64,000 nucleotides of DNA from Sphaerosporella brunnea. Taxonomy: Eukaryota > Ascomycota > Pezizomycetes > Pezizales > Pyronemataceae. The stretch lies in NCBI GenBank assembly GCA_008704415.1, contig VXIS01000043.1:62001-126000 (forward strand), read 5' to 3'. The notes under the pieces are model-generated. The model was not told the DNA's origin, did no database searches, and saw nothing but the letters and a program-made list of their open reading frames with translations. Numbering within the stretch: the stretch's first letter is position 1; each line of letters begins with the position of its first letter. The position numbers and the translations under genes were made by a program. Below, in pieces: positions 23,701 through 34,099 of this stretch.

Positions 23701-23889
23701 TTGACTCGGCTATAAGAGACCCCCCCAGATTTGGTTAGCGGCAGAGAATTGCCTCATAGGGGGATTTTCGAGCTTACCAAGGAGGGTTTTTGTGTTTACT
23801 GACTTCCTTTTGGAGACATTAAATTCCCTATAAGGCAATTCTGTGCCGCTAGCCAAATCTGGGGGGGGGGTCTCTTATAGCCGAGTCAA
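23701..23889. mobile_element. 189-bp MITE with long inverted ends and TA duplication
   Basis: The ends 23701-23765 and 23822-23889 are inverted copies over about 65 bp, starting TTGACTCGGCTATAAGAGAC, followed by a C run and CAGATTTGGYTAGCGGCA. Left and right flanks are both TA, the duplication typical of Tc1/mariner-type elements. Less than 60 bp separates the arms, so the element would form a near-perfect hairpin. It has no coding capacity. Confidence 0.85.
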
Positions 23890-23924
23890 TACGGTATTAA
23901 CTTTATTTACCGAAGACTATATTT

Positions 23925-24420
23925 ACACTCAGAACTAACATTAATACCATACGTTTCTATAACTTTCTGAAAAAAATAAAGTTGCGTCGACGTCTCATGA
24001 AGCAGGCTTGTTTTTAACTTTTTTCGACGTCGAACAACTACATACCAGCGCTCCCACAGGCGCTCCCAATAGCGGTTGTGACAGCACTTACATCGAATCC
24101 ATTGGGGTCTCCATGTATCTTCGAGTCCCATCAACTCCTTCAATTTCTAGTGACTGCTTTTCTTCAACGTGATCCAAGCGAAGTGATTCCCGGAAGAATA
24201 CGCAGATTTACATGAATGTAAGCTTATCAACTCCGTCTACTATGAGCTCTGAAGTGCTCTTTTAGGCGAGTTGTAAACCTCACACTTACCCGAATCAAGT
24301 CAACGACTCCCAGATGGATGCCTTTATGTATACGCCTGGCGGGGCGTGGCGGATGTGAAATTTCGACAGAAATCCAGGTTTGGGGCGGCAAGGCATCTTT
24401 TTTGTGCATGTGTGAGATAC
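23925..24420 (+). repeat. dispersed repeat, copy A
   Basis: Homologous to 5150-5870 and to 26690-29250. Shared blocks are AGAACTAACATTAATACC, ATCGAATCCATTGGGGT, GAGTCCCATCAACTCCT, TCTACTATGAGCTCT and GGTTTGGGGCGGCAAGGC. It carries the uninterrupted sequence GCTTATCAAC where copy B has a 1.9 kb insertion, so it serves as the empty-site reference. It runs into the left end of the Mutator-like remnant. Confidence 0.7.
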
Positions 24421-24423
24421 TGA

Positions 24424-25462
24424 TGTTATTAAAACATTGGATTTTTACCCTCCGGAGCCAAACATTCTTCCGTCCCCCAACTTTTACTCGTACTACCTAC
24501 CCTATGAATGTGTGAGTGAGAATTGGTGATCACCTGCTTTGCCTATGATAGTTCATGATCTACCGTGATCTCTTCGACTCCCATCAGGCTGTCGCCGCCG
24601 CCGGTCCCCGCGATTTATGCCAGGGGCCACAGCTCTCTTGCAATCATCGCAACACTCTGCTCCGAGCTATGATGTCCAGCTTAGCAGTTTTTCGTTGGGA
24701 ACTGTCACAGAAAGCTTGGACACTGGCGGAGATACTCGCTATATCGTTGACCTTGAAGCACGACCCTGTGGTTGTAAAGTTTACCAGGGCACGGCAGTGC
24801 CTTGTGGGAATGCTTGCGCCGCCATATACGCAGCGGGAAAGGCACCTCTTGAATTCATGCCAGAGTACCTTACTCGAACTAACTGCCAGTGGCTTGCCTC
24901 CTATTCAACCAATCTGCTTCCCTTGGACCCGGAGCTCATTAATCCGCTTAAGCGCAACCATGAGGAGCTCTTAAGGGCGATTCGATTACAAAAGTCAACA
25001 GCTGACGCTGAAATTAAGCCTTCAGAACAGTCCCCCTCTCTCAGATTCTGAAAGTAAATTGTCAGATGCAGATATTGAACAATTTGAGCCACCATCAACC
25101 AGCATTTATCGTGAGAATGGCAAGCGTAAAGGTGATACTCGTCGCCCCCAAGCAAAAAGGCAAGCAGTTCCTGGTGCACCTCCCCCAATCCCCAGTCGCC
25201 GTCTCTCGCGCTGCTCCAACTGCAGGGAGATAGGCCATTATGTACCAAAATGCAGAAGCCGGCATACTTAGTATAGTACAAAGTATGATAATTCAAGTGG
25301 ACTTGACTGCTGCGAAATAAATATGGGTGGAACGTATGTGTGAAGGAGCGACGATGCGTTCTCACTCACACATTCACATGTAGGAAGAGTAAAAGTTGGG
25401 GTACGGAAGAAACGTTGGCCCCGGAGGGGATATGGGAGTAAAAAGCCGTTAAAACATGCCGT
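24424..25462 (+). mobile_element. Mutator-like (MULE) remnant with about 100-bp inverted ends
   Basis: The left end (24424-24521) and right end (25360-25462) are inverted copies. Shared blocks in order are TTAAAAC, TTTTTAC, CTCCGGRGCCAA, TTCTTCCGT, CCCCAACTTTTACTC and ATGAATGTGTGAGTGAGAA. Between them lies the C-terminal part of a MULE transposase (see 24617-25271). Long terminal repeats of this size and a SWIM/zinc-knuckle transposase are the hallmarks of Mutator-like elements. At about 1 kb it is an internally deleted copy. I could not identify the expected 9-11 bp target duplication. Confidence 0.75.
24617..25271 (+). pseudogene. MULE transposase C-terminal fragment, frameshifted
   Basis: Frame 24617-25051 encodes a SWIM-like zinc motif, CGCKVYQGTAVPCGNAC. 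The canonical pattern is CxC...CxH; here the last ligand is Asn instead of His. It ends at TGA after SEQSPSLRF. The reading resumes one frame over (SDSESKLSDADIEQFEP) and ends with a CCHC zinc knuckle, CSNCREIGHYVPKC, at 25210-25260. The shift lies at or near a C5 run around 25033. The catalytic DDE region is absent, so this copy cannot be autonomous. Confidence 0.8.
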
Positions 25463-25543
25463 ATTAAGGCAATGTGGCTAAGTGACTTTGCCAGGAGGCT
25501 GAGTGCCGAGATACATTTCTATACTGAGACTGAGTACCGATCG

Positions 25544-25990
25544 GTGTGATAGCGAATCCGTAAGATAACGAAAGATAAGATCAAACCTGATCTTGGTGGA
25601 CCAATGGTGGTGCAAGTGATTTTCGATGATGCGGTGACCCCACCGAATTTTCCAGCGCCTGGGCCCTCTAGATGACAGGAGGAGAAACTAGCTAAACAGA
25701 CCAGGAGCTAAACAGACAGTTTGCTAAGGTGTCGCCTAAAAGGCCGCTGACAAGGAGATGCGTGATGCAGAGCAGAAGCGAAGCTGGAGCAACAGAAAGC
25801 CGCCAAAAATGCGAAGAAACAGGCACAGGACTCGAATTCACAAATTCATTATTGGAAGGAAGCTCTCTTCTATATTAAACTCATTTGATGGCCTGGGCTC
25901 TCTTGATTACAAACAAACAAAGATGGGCAGTCTTTGCCACCAATATTAAGTTTGATCTTGTCTTTCGTTATCTCATGGATCCGTTATCAC
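25544..25990. mobile_element. 447-bp MITE-like element
   Basis: 25544-25600 and 25936-25990 are inverted copies (core GATAACGAAAGAYAAGATCA, flanked by GTGATARCGRATCC and TTGGTGG). Most mismatches are transitions. No transposase frame lies inside. It directly follows the Mutator-like remnant. Confidence 0.75.
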
Positions 25991-26680
25991 TTTATTCTGA
26001 AATCGTGACAGAGCTTGAGAGACCGGGTGACGACTCATGAAGCGGTCCTACGAGCGTTGTGCCCACTGGCAGCACCCCACCGCTCCCCTTACCATAGAAC
26101 AGGTTCTCCACCGGGCCTGCCGGTAAGGTGGGCGGCCAAAGGTGGTGTGCAGCCATCCGAACAGGCGCCTGTGGCGGGTATCTACGGCTTTCCCCAAAAC
26201 AGCCGCCCGACGACCAGTAAATGACCGTTCTCTGGTCGCCCAGTCATCCTGCCACCCCCCATCCCCCGGCGCCCCGTCGCCCCGCTGTCCCGCTGTCCGG
26301 CTGCCCACTGTCACCGTGCCGTGCCGACACCTCGCCGGTCTGTGTCCACGCGTTTTGCCTTAGCCGAGTCACACGATGACGATTTGTCGGTTTGCCAGTT
26401 CGCACCTAGGGCGCCCGCGCATTGAGCCTTAAGTTTGGCGGTGTAGCCGATACGTATGGGCGTTTTTTTTCTTCTAGATGCTCTACTGTGTTGAAATCAT
26501 CCATAAAAATATCGATACTCATTGGTTGGGTAGCGGAATGTAGATAGGCTCTATCTTCTTTGGCCCTGTTATCAACAGTGGGAATGTAAACTCCCACTGC
26601 TTTTTTCTTTTTTGTTTGTGTCTGATGGGCGAAGGTGTGGCACCGACTGACATTGACCGAGGATCGATAATTACTATTTT
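25991..26680. other. GC-rich block between repeats
   Basis: 26040-26400 is clearly more GC-rich than its AT-rich surroundings and rich in CCCGGCGCC-type runs. Short frames on both strands have no family resemblance. It could be a remnant of an element that escaped AT-biased mutation, or old coding DNA. Nothing else is recognisable. Confidence 0.3.
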
Positions 26681-26944
26681 CTAACATTACTATAGGTCCC
26701 TAGACCTTTCTGAAAACTATACAGAGCTTGAGGCAAAGCTACACTGAAAAAAACCAACGTTGCTCCGAGACGTCCGTCGAGTTCCTACCCAAGCACCACA
26801 GTAGTAACACCCACATCAAATCCATTAAGATATCTAAATACTCATTTATGAGTCCCATCAACTCCTCCTCTATTTCTAGTACTAACTGCTTTTAAAGTTC
26901 TTCACCCTGGTGCGCTCCAGAATACGCGAATGTAGGACAGCTTA

Positions 26945-28869
26945 GGCCCCGTTTGCCTCCCGGTCTGTACCTGAAGCTGTAGCTATGCTGTAGCTGTACC
27001 ACGGCTGGGGATACAGGTACAGGCCGGGTGTATTTGGGATCCCTCTGTAGCTGCTCTGGACTCCTATCAAAAATAACTTTCTACTTGAACCTTCCTACCG
27101 TGGCCCAAGTTATGGCCCGGGTGCCCACCACAACGACGACCATTTGAATATAAATACTCCTGCCACATTTCACTCGCAATAGAATCCCTCAATTTCACCA
27201 TCCCTTCATCTTCACCCTCTCCATTGGTTTCAACTTGAGATGGATTGGATACACTGGGTGCGAGTCTGGTTGATAGAGAGCAGCGACCGTTACACGAAGT
27301 ATATTTCTATATATATATATATATTTGACGGGGGCGCTGTTGCGCTGTTGGGGTTCAGCGCTGTGGAGAGTTGAAAGCCTAACCTTACAGCAAATTAGGG
27401 GTCTGTACTCGCAAATAAATCCATCTGGAGGTCACTATTTGGAATCCTCAGATTTGGGGTCTGTAGTCGCTTCCTATTTGTACTGCACTTGAACTACAAG
27501 AGCACACCCAAACGGCAGGCTTGCCAGTAGCCAGCCCAAAACAGCCCGGGTTGGCTAGCTGGCTGGCTATCTTGGCAGCCCGGCTGCCCCGATTGTTACT
27601 GTCATTTTTCGTAGGTGAAGTGTTTTAGGCGGCTGTAGTACGAACGTCCTATGTTTGTTTTCCAAAATATAACCATGTATAAAAGCTTAATATGGCATGG
27701 AGCTTGAGGTCCAGGCGACCGTGACGGACTTCAGCCAGAAGTTCAAGGAGTGCGGGGCGGGCCATGTCTGGACCTTGAATGGTGAGAACAGCTATCCTCC
27801 TCATAGCTGTAAACGGAACAGCTCACTGGCAGACCCAGAAGCTCAAAATATAGCGACTTCCTACCCTACACAACTACGCTCTTCAATCTACCAATCCGAA
27901 TCTTGAAGTTTGAGATTTTGCCTCCATTGATTCCTGACAAAAGGCGGCGTCGCCTTAGAGCTGAGACCGCACTGCCAAACTTTCCTACATCCATATTAAT
28001 ATGCGCGTCTTGGAGAGGCCCCACGCCGAGTCCAGCTACAGGATAACCCCCAACACTTAAAATTTGAAGCTCCTTGAGGGAGGATAACGAAGAGGAACCA
28101 TGATGGCTAGGTTACGTGAGGGGGACCAGTAAGCGCATGAGAGAGAGTACCGGCTCCATGTAATTGCGAAAACTCAAAAATAAGCCTATCCTCACCAGCT
28201 GTCACTCACTCCCTCGCCTGCTTTACTTAAAGTAGTTTTGTTTTGCTCTTTTATTTCGAAATGTACTTGGTCGCAAACTGATAAGCTCTGTAATTACGCT
28301 CGTAAAGAAAACGAGCTGACCCCTAGCCTCAGGGCGAGTGATCGCTCGTGCCGAGCTCTGCATACTGCTCACCCCTTCGTCGAAATATTCCGAATGTGAT
28401 GAAACGTTTTGACCCTGTGCCTATTCTATTGTTTCTCCACCAATGGAGGTAATCTCTTTCGACCCGGGGCGCCCCGAGGTGAGCCTTGGTTGGTCAAGAG
28501 GTGTCAGTCAAGCCATGGGTGGATCAGTGCAATGGCGGCCATTAAATCTAGAAGCAATTAAAGACACAGAACTAACTTCAGATGCCCTAATCATGTCATG
28601 CATCTATTGGCGATCTGTGTTTTGTCACGGTTTTGCAGTCGGTGCACCTAATCGAACTGCGATGCGAGTTAAACAGCTATTCGGCCCGGCGGGCTTGGTG
28701 GCAACTAAAGTTACTAAACAGCCTCACCCGGGCCGCTAAGGTAGCCTATGCAGCTATTGGGTAGCCGGCCCGGTTGGCTGGCTGTTGGCAAGCCTGCCAA
28801 ACGGGGTCTGTAGTTCGGACCGAAAATATGACCCGTCCCTACAAGTACAGCGGGTTGCCAAATGGGGCC
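26945..28869. mobile_element. 1.9-kb Harbinger-type insertion with TTA duplication
   Basis: The termini are inverted (GGCCCCGTTTGCC at the left, GGCCCCATTTGGC at the right on the opposite strand). They are flanked by TTA on both sides (26942-26944 and 28870-28872). A 3-bp TWA duplication with such ends is characteristic of PIF/Harbinger elements. The empty site is preserved in copy A. The interior has no intact transposase; the longest frame, 28443-28739, is unrecognised. TATATA runs lie at 27309-27324. Confidence 0.7.
27514..28798. mobile_element. nested inverted-repeat element, about 1.3 kb
   Basis: 27514-27536 and 28776-28798 are inverted copies of GGCAGGCTTGCCARYAGCCAGCC with two mismatches. 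The motif belongs to the GGCTGGC family scattered over the window. Both ends lie inside the Harbinger-type insertion, so this is a nested element or an internal structure of it. Open frames inside are short and unrecognised. Confidence 0.5.
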
Positions 28870-29230
28870 TTATAATTATCGGCTAGGTCTACTATGAGCT
28901 CTAAGGTTCTACCTAGTTTATATTCCTCGCACCGAACCCAAGCCAACAGTGCTGGTGCACGATTGCCTTTACGCCTAACGGGGTGACGGCCACGAATTTC
29001 TCACAGAAACTCGGGGTTGGGGCGGCGAGGCTTCTTTGTCTGTGCGATTTTTCCAGAATGGGTGCGTGCGTTTTATCCGTCTTGGGGCCAAAACCATTCC
29101 CAATCTCACTTGTCCTCGGACACCGAGCGCTCTACTACTTAGGAGGAGGCATCCACATCAAACAAAGTTTTATACCTCTCTCAAGCGCTGTAATAGCTAG
29201 GGTTAAGCCACGTACCAGAGAGCTACCTAA

Positions 29231-29945
29231 TTATCGACCCCTAAATTGACCACAATACGCCACTGTAACGCGATCGGCAAAAAAAAAAAAAAAATGGCGA
29301 CCCGAACAGCTCCATCGAGACACGGCCTGAGGGCGAAGCCTGAGGTAACCCAGGCGCTTGGCAAAAGTTGAAGCGGACAAGCAGCTGATTTCATTGTAGA
29401 ATATTCTCTGGAGCAGCATAACTGCCCCTCGAACACAGGCGAGGTAGTGCAGAAGTTTTTTAAATCTATTTCTAAAATCCCCTATCACTACCCCAGCAAC
29501 CGATCTGAATGATCTCACGACTGCAGTTGAAGGATCGTGGCAGTGATCCCACCGGATGTTCGCTACAGACAGTACCCGAACTGGCAGTCGACATATCCGG
29601 TAAGCTTCCTGGGGGTTGAGCAGATAGGATAGGAAACAATTGGCCTCTCGGCTTGCAGAACAAGGTTCCTCGGCGCCGTGTGCAGATAGTCCCTCGAAAA
29701 GAACCAGATCTATAGAGGCCCGACACAGTGCCTCCGCAGATTGCACGTGCCAGAAATTTGCCGTTCTCAAAGTTCTCAAACGCCTGAGCAACGGGTCTAT
29801 ATTCTTGTCAATAAACCTACTGTCCACCAAGAAACAAAAACGTACCTAGCCAATCTTCCACCTCAATCTCGACTTCATCATTCAGATTGCATAGATAATC
29901 TTCATCGTCGACGACATTTTTGAGCCTAAACATCGCGACCACCAT
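29231..29945 (-). CDS. putative two-exon hypothetical protein in repeat region
   Basis: Exon 1 (29846-29945) starts MVVAMFRLKNVVDDEDYLCN. A 49-nt GTACG...ATATAG intron leads to exon 2 (29231-29796) in frame at EDWL/DPLLRRL, 221 residues in total. The C-terminal part runs through an A/T homopolymer (poly-Phe) and overlaps the end of repeat copy B, so that part at least may be fortuitous. A second frame over exon 2 is also open and protein-like. No family was recognised. Confidence 0.25.
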
Positions 29946-30392
29946 TTCGAATTGCTTCAGAGACGAGGCGGGTTTTGTGTGCTACTCCACCATTAGCGGC
30001 AGCCATAAGGTATCAAAGATGCAGAGTATACTGATCCATCCTGCTTCTCAATCTTGTTCTTCTTCGCTGGGGGTCTCGGCAGCTTCAACAATCGAACGCA
30101 AGAGCACTACCAGTGAAATCGTCGAGGGTAGGGTTCTGAGGAATAGCTTCAACAAGATCTTTGAGACAAACAAGTATCATCCAAGGCTTTCCTTTTTGGC
30201 GGCATGACGGCAGTATTATAGCGGTTCTTGTTCGGGGAGTGGGTAGATGGTGGAGAGTAGAGTTGGTTAAACCTAACCTAGTGGCTGAGCGTCTAACTAC
30301 ATCAAAACCATCCGCCGTCCTGTCCCCCTAAGCCATGACTACTTATGCATGTACGCCTATGACTACATCAGGTACCTAATAATCAATCTACT

Positions 30393-30470
30393 TACCGTGT
30401 TTTTTTGGAACGAAAGGCGGACCGCCTGATGCAAAAGTTGAGATTTTTCCGCGAGGGTTAGGGGATGAGG
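30393..30470. repeat. short dispersed repeat, second copy
   Basis: ACCGTGTTTTTTTGGAACGA then AAGGCGGACCGCCT and CGCGAGGGTTA; matches 18979-19030 with an insertion of about 20 bp. Confidence 0.45.
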
Positions 30471-30608
30471 AAGCCGCTGGACTTGCCAGTGGATGAAGCC
30501 CCCCCAACTCGGGTTCTCATATTATGATCGCTGCCCTGAATGGCCAGATTTCCCAGTTGTCAGGGCCTGATCCAGACCTGCGAATGTGTTCTCCTCCCCA
30601 GAGCCAGT

Positions 30609-30784
30609 GTTCTCAACAGCCAGCCAGCCAGCCGGGCCAGCTGCGCTGGGCTGATCAAAAAGCCGGGCTGGCTTTTTAACTCGCAACCCGGCCGGTTGCA
30701 TGAGCTTGTTTCTCGGGGATGAAGAATGGACGATGATCACGCCATTGTTGGTTCGCTGGGTATCACTCTGTACTAATTCGCGCC
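30609..30784. repeat. GGCTGGC-type dispersed repeat with a 24-bp motif also at 61.1 kb
   Basis: 30609-30690 has GTTCTCAACAGCCAGCCAGC and CTGATCAAAAAGCCGGGCTG, as in copy 1 at 3.2 kb. 30761-30784 (TATCACTCTGTACTAATTCG plus CGCC) is identical over 24 bp to 61121-61144, where it again lies near AGCCGGCCC motifs and GTTCTCAACAGC. Confidence 0.65.
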
Positions 30785-31343
30785 CTTTTACATACAAAGA
30801 CGCAACCCGCAGCCAGCCAGCTATCGAGGCCCACACACAGGCATGTACCCAATGCGCGAGAGCCTCCCGCAACGACGACCTACCCAGCCGGGAACTCGAG
30901 TCATCTCCTGCGCCGCTACATAATAGATGCTTTGGCGGTCAGCTAGCTGCAAGCCACCCGAATAATATGGAAGCCTTCCCGTCGCTCTATAGCGGCCGAA
31001 TAGATCGATGCTCTATTGCAACAAACAACCGTCTGTTCGTGCTGTATAGATCCAATGAATAGAACAGGGGCCCTCCTGTCTATTTGGCGACGACAGGACG
31101 CCAAAAATCAAGTCGAAACTTTCAATTCGGCGGATAGGTAACTGTTCCATTCGGCCCCAATAGAGCGACGGGAAGGCTTCCCTCACCTGATCAATAGGCT
31201 GTCAGAAGCACCTCAGAGCATTTGGGCCATTTGGGCGGTGTTGACGTGTGTTCATATTCTCTTCTCAACGCCTGCGCGCCAATATTTGACGCAACCGAAA
31301 AAAACAAAAAGCTGCCGATATACAACTGGCTCCAGCCCTTGAC

Positions 31344-33364
31344 TTATGCTATCTTGACCTTACGGTAGCGAATAACCTCCTGACCAGCCCCGTCCTCGTT
31401 TGCGTCCAGCACGACTCTCTCGGCCACAACTCTGTATCCTCCCAGTTTCGGCCACAGTTTGGCCCAAACGAGCCAATACGCCACGCCGAGCAGAAGCACG
31501 CCAACGCCCACCAAGGGAAACACGTAGTGTGGATAGCTTGAGGTGTTCCGCGACGGTGGGATGAACGGCACGATGACCAGGAACACGTTCGAGAGCAGGA
31601 ATATGACGGTGAACGGGACGTAGCTGTGGAACGGCGACGTCCACTTTTGGCGCGGCGAGAACTGCAGGTAGAGAAGTCCGAGCGCGACGAAGGTGTTGAT
31701 CCACGCCCCGGGATACGTGTAAAGATCCACGATGAACCTGGAGAGATGCTTTAGAGGTTTTAATCGTGAAAAATGAAGTATGTGGCCGCTCACCCATAAG
31801 CATCGCCCGCTGGCGGGGCCACCAAAAAGATGACGCTGACTAGCCAATGCAGGAAGAGAGATGCGGCGGGAGCATTGAAAGGCTTGTTCGACGCCCAGAA
31901 CTTCGGAAATGGTAGTATCCCTTCTTTAGCGAATTCTGGTCATCGAGTGAGCATAGATATTTATACGGAATTCCGGAGGCTACCTTGGTTCACTCTGCAC
32001 ACCCGCCCCAATTAGTACAGCTTCAAGAGCCACGGGGGGGGCTCATACCTCGAATGGGCAAAGGAAACAGCCAAAACATTCCCCAGATTGCTCAAGGCTA
32101 CAAAGGCTGGGAGAGCTCTCACACCTGCCGAGGCTCCGAAGACGTTCTTGAAAAATATTCCTGCAACGATTACACCCGAGTTCTGCATCTCTTCTGCAGG
32201 AATGGCGGCAAAGTATGCGACATTGGCCAACACATAAAGTGCCATTGTCCCACCTATTGCTAGGGGTGCCGCGATGGCGAGAGTCCGCCGTGGATGCCGA
32301 ACTTCGCCAAGAACATAGTTTGCGTTCTCCCAGCTGAGACGTCGTCGTTATTATCTTGCACGTATGGTGCAATGGCATAGAGCGCTTACCCCTTATATGA
32401 GTACACTATTCGCAACAGTGCTGTGGCGTAATTATATGCGCCGCCAGTGCCTTCAAAAATGTACCATCGAAATGCATGTTGCAATGTATCAGGCTTTGGG
32501 ATCTTTAGATGACCACCAAGAGCAGCAAAACCCGAGAACACTATGAAGGCAAGGATGCCCACTTTGAACACACCAAGTATGTTGAAAAGCCCTACAAAAT
32601 TGTTAGTACTAGTCGGTAGGGAACAACAGCGGGCAGCACTTGCTCATTCCCCAGCGCGGCAGGGTGCTATGCAACAGGCATGCAAACGTGATGCACGCAA
32701 TCGCGATTCCTAAAACTCTCAGCGAAAGGAACAGGTCAACGAGTTTTTGAAAAACCTTACCTCGGGCTTTCCATCCGTCAGGTGCCTCGGAGCCGGATGC
32801 GAAAAGGACATACTGGCCGAAAGCGAGTGAGTTGCCAGACGAGAATCCTTGGAGAATATTTGGTCAGTGCTGTGAAGAAACACGTCCAGTGGTTCTGGGT
32901 GCTCACCGAGAAGTACCATCTGGGACAAGAAGATGCAGGTCGCCAAATACTTGGGTCGCTGGTAGGCACGCTCCAGGTAATTCTTCTCCCCTCCGGATCT
33001 GGGAATGGCCTGCATTTAATCAATAATTGGTCTTCGTAGCCATATCGCCCTGGCCCCTGCTCACCAATCCGAACTCCAGATATACACTGAGGCCAGTAAA
33101 AGTAATGATCCCCCCCACGATCCAAAGTATGATGCAAACGCCTGCGTTACCGGTCGCCTTGAATATTCCGCTTGGGGTCGAGAAGATCCCGGTGCCTATC
33201 ATTTTATTTAATATCAAGAAGACACTACTCGTTATTCCGAGTTTTCGTGAGTCCTCAAACTCGAAGGTCTGTTCATCGTCGGTGGTATACGCAGGTGCAG
33301 CAGTAAGGGGTTCTGCCGCAGTTGCATCGGAGCCAGCCTTGCCGGCTTCCTCTTGTTCTGTCAT
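31344..33364 (-). CDS. Mup1-like amino-acid (methionine) permease, APC/LAT family
   Basis: Nine exons: 33065-33364, 32907-33009, 32761-32847, 32644-32709, 32390-32591, 32049-32333, 31984-31994, 31794-31935 and 31344-31737, giving 529 residues. All phases close. Family hallmarks are NKMIGTGIFSTPSGI after an acidic cytosolic N-terminus, YLEFGLAIPRSGGEKNYLE, WENANYVLGEVRHPRRTL and about 12 hydrophobic segments. Yeast Mup1/Mup3 import methionine at the plasma membrane; the substrate here is inferred. Two oddities: intron 4 starts GCAAGT (GC-AG type), joining WGM/RLFN, and exon 7 is only 11 nt (31984-31994), joining HSR-VNQ-EFAKEG. Without the microexon the frame is lost. The gene stands alone between repeat-rich spacers. 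Confidence 0.9.
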
Positions 33365-34099
33365 GGCGGGAAAATTTGGTAGGAAAACACGCTCCCGTTC
33401 ACAAAAACCCACATATTAATATGGACAGGCGATGGCTTTAAGTGCGAGTCAGAAAGACGTGCTTAGCGTCGTGCTTTGCGACATCGACATAAGGTTTGCG
33501 GTTGCACCACACCACTGATCACAAACGGGGCCGATGCAACCTTTACTTGACAGGGCCAAAGTCTTGTTCGCAAGTGGTCCAACACGTCGGGAAAGGTGGT
33601 GAAAAATGCCAGCCTGACGTTCGGGATTGTGCCGCACGCGAGTGTGCTCTTGGGGCCTTTGCCGCCTGATACCCGCGCTTAGTCAATGAACGACGACGAT
33701 CGCGCAGGAACGGCGGAATGCCCGTGCTGATCACTCACCTACGGTGTGGGATACATTGCTGGGATGACTTTGGCCGGAGGCCGCCGATATCCTTGCATTT
33801 ACATATCAACCGCAGTGTGCATGGGAGTTCTGAATCTTCTGATACATACTCGAGTAGCCGTATGTATCCCCGGTAGGCTGTGATCAGGTTTATTGTCCGT
33901 GTGCAGCAGACCCTCCACTTGTCACCACCCCTATCCTGTCCGCCGCCTTATTGAAATTACCTCATGCGTCAAATGCGGCCACCCTAAATACCCCAAACGG
34001 AAAGAAAAGAAACAAAGTAGAGTAAGAAACAAAGGAGAGAGACAGGCTCCGAACACAAAAACTGCCATGGCCACCAAGCGCGGATCACGCCTCCTCCTC
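33365..34099. other. intergenic, 735 bp
   Basis: Promoter side of the permease gene. There is no supported gene; frames at 33449-33734 are short and unrecognised. Confidence 0.45.

Larger units (their letters stand above)
26690..29250 (+). repeat. dispersed repeat, copy B, split by an insertion
   Basis: Left part 26690-26944 and right part 28870-29250 together align with copies A and C. Shared blocks are CTAACATTACTATA, ACATCAAATCCATTAAG, GAGTCCCATCAACTCCTCC, AATACGCGAATGTAGG, then TCTACTATGAGCTCTAAGG, GGGGTTGGGGCGGCGAGG, TTTATACCTCTCTCAA and TTATCGACCCC. The gap is exactly the Harbinger-type insertion at 26945-28869. Confidence 0.7.
29946..31343. other. gene-poor 1.4 kb region with short repeats
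   Basis: Holds the 30393 and 30609 repeats. Open frames at 29920-30207 and 30700-31062 on the plus strand lack family resemblance and splice support. Confidence 0.4.

Noticed and set aside
26015..26405. GC-rich block considered as rRNA or tRNA gene
   Set aside because: No cloverleaf, no B-box-like GGTTCGANTCC and no rRNA motif that I recognise.
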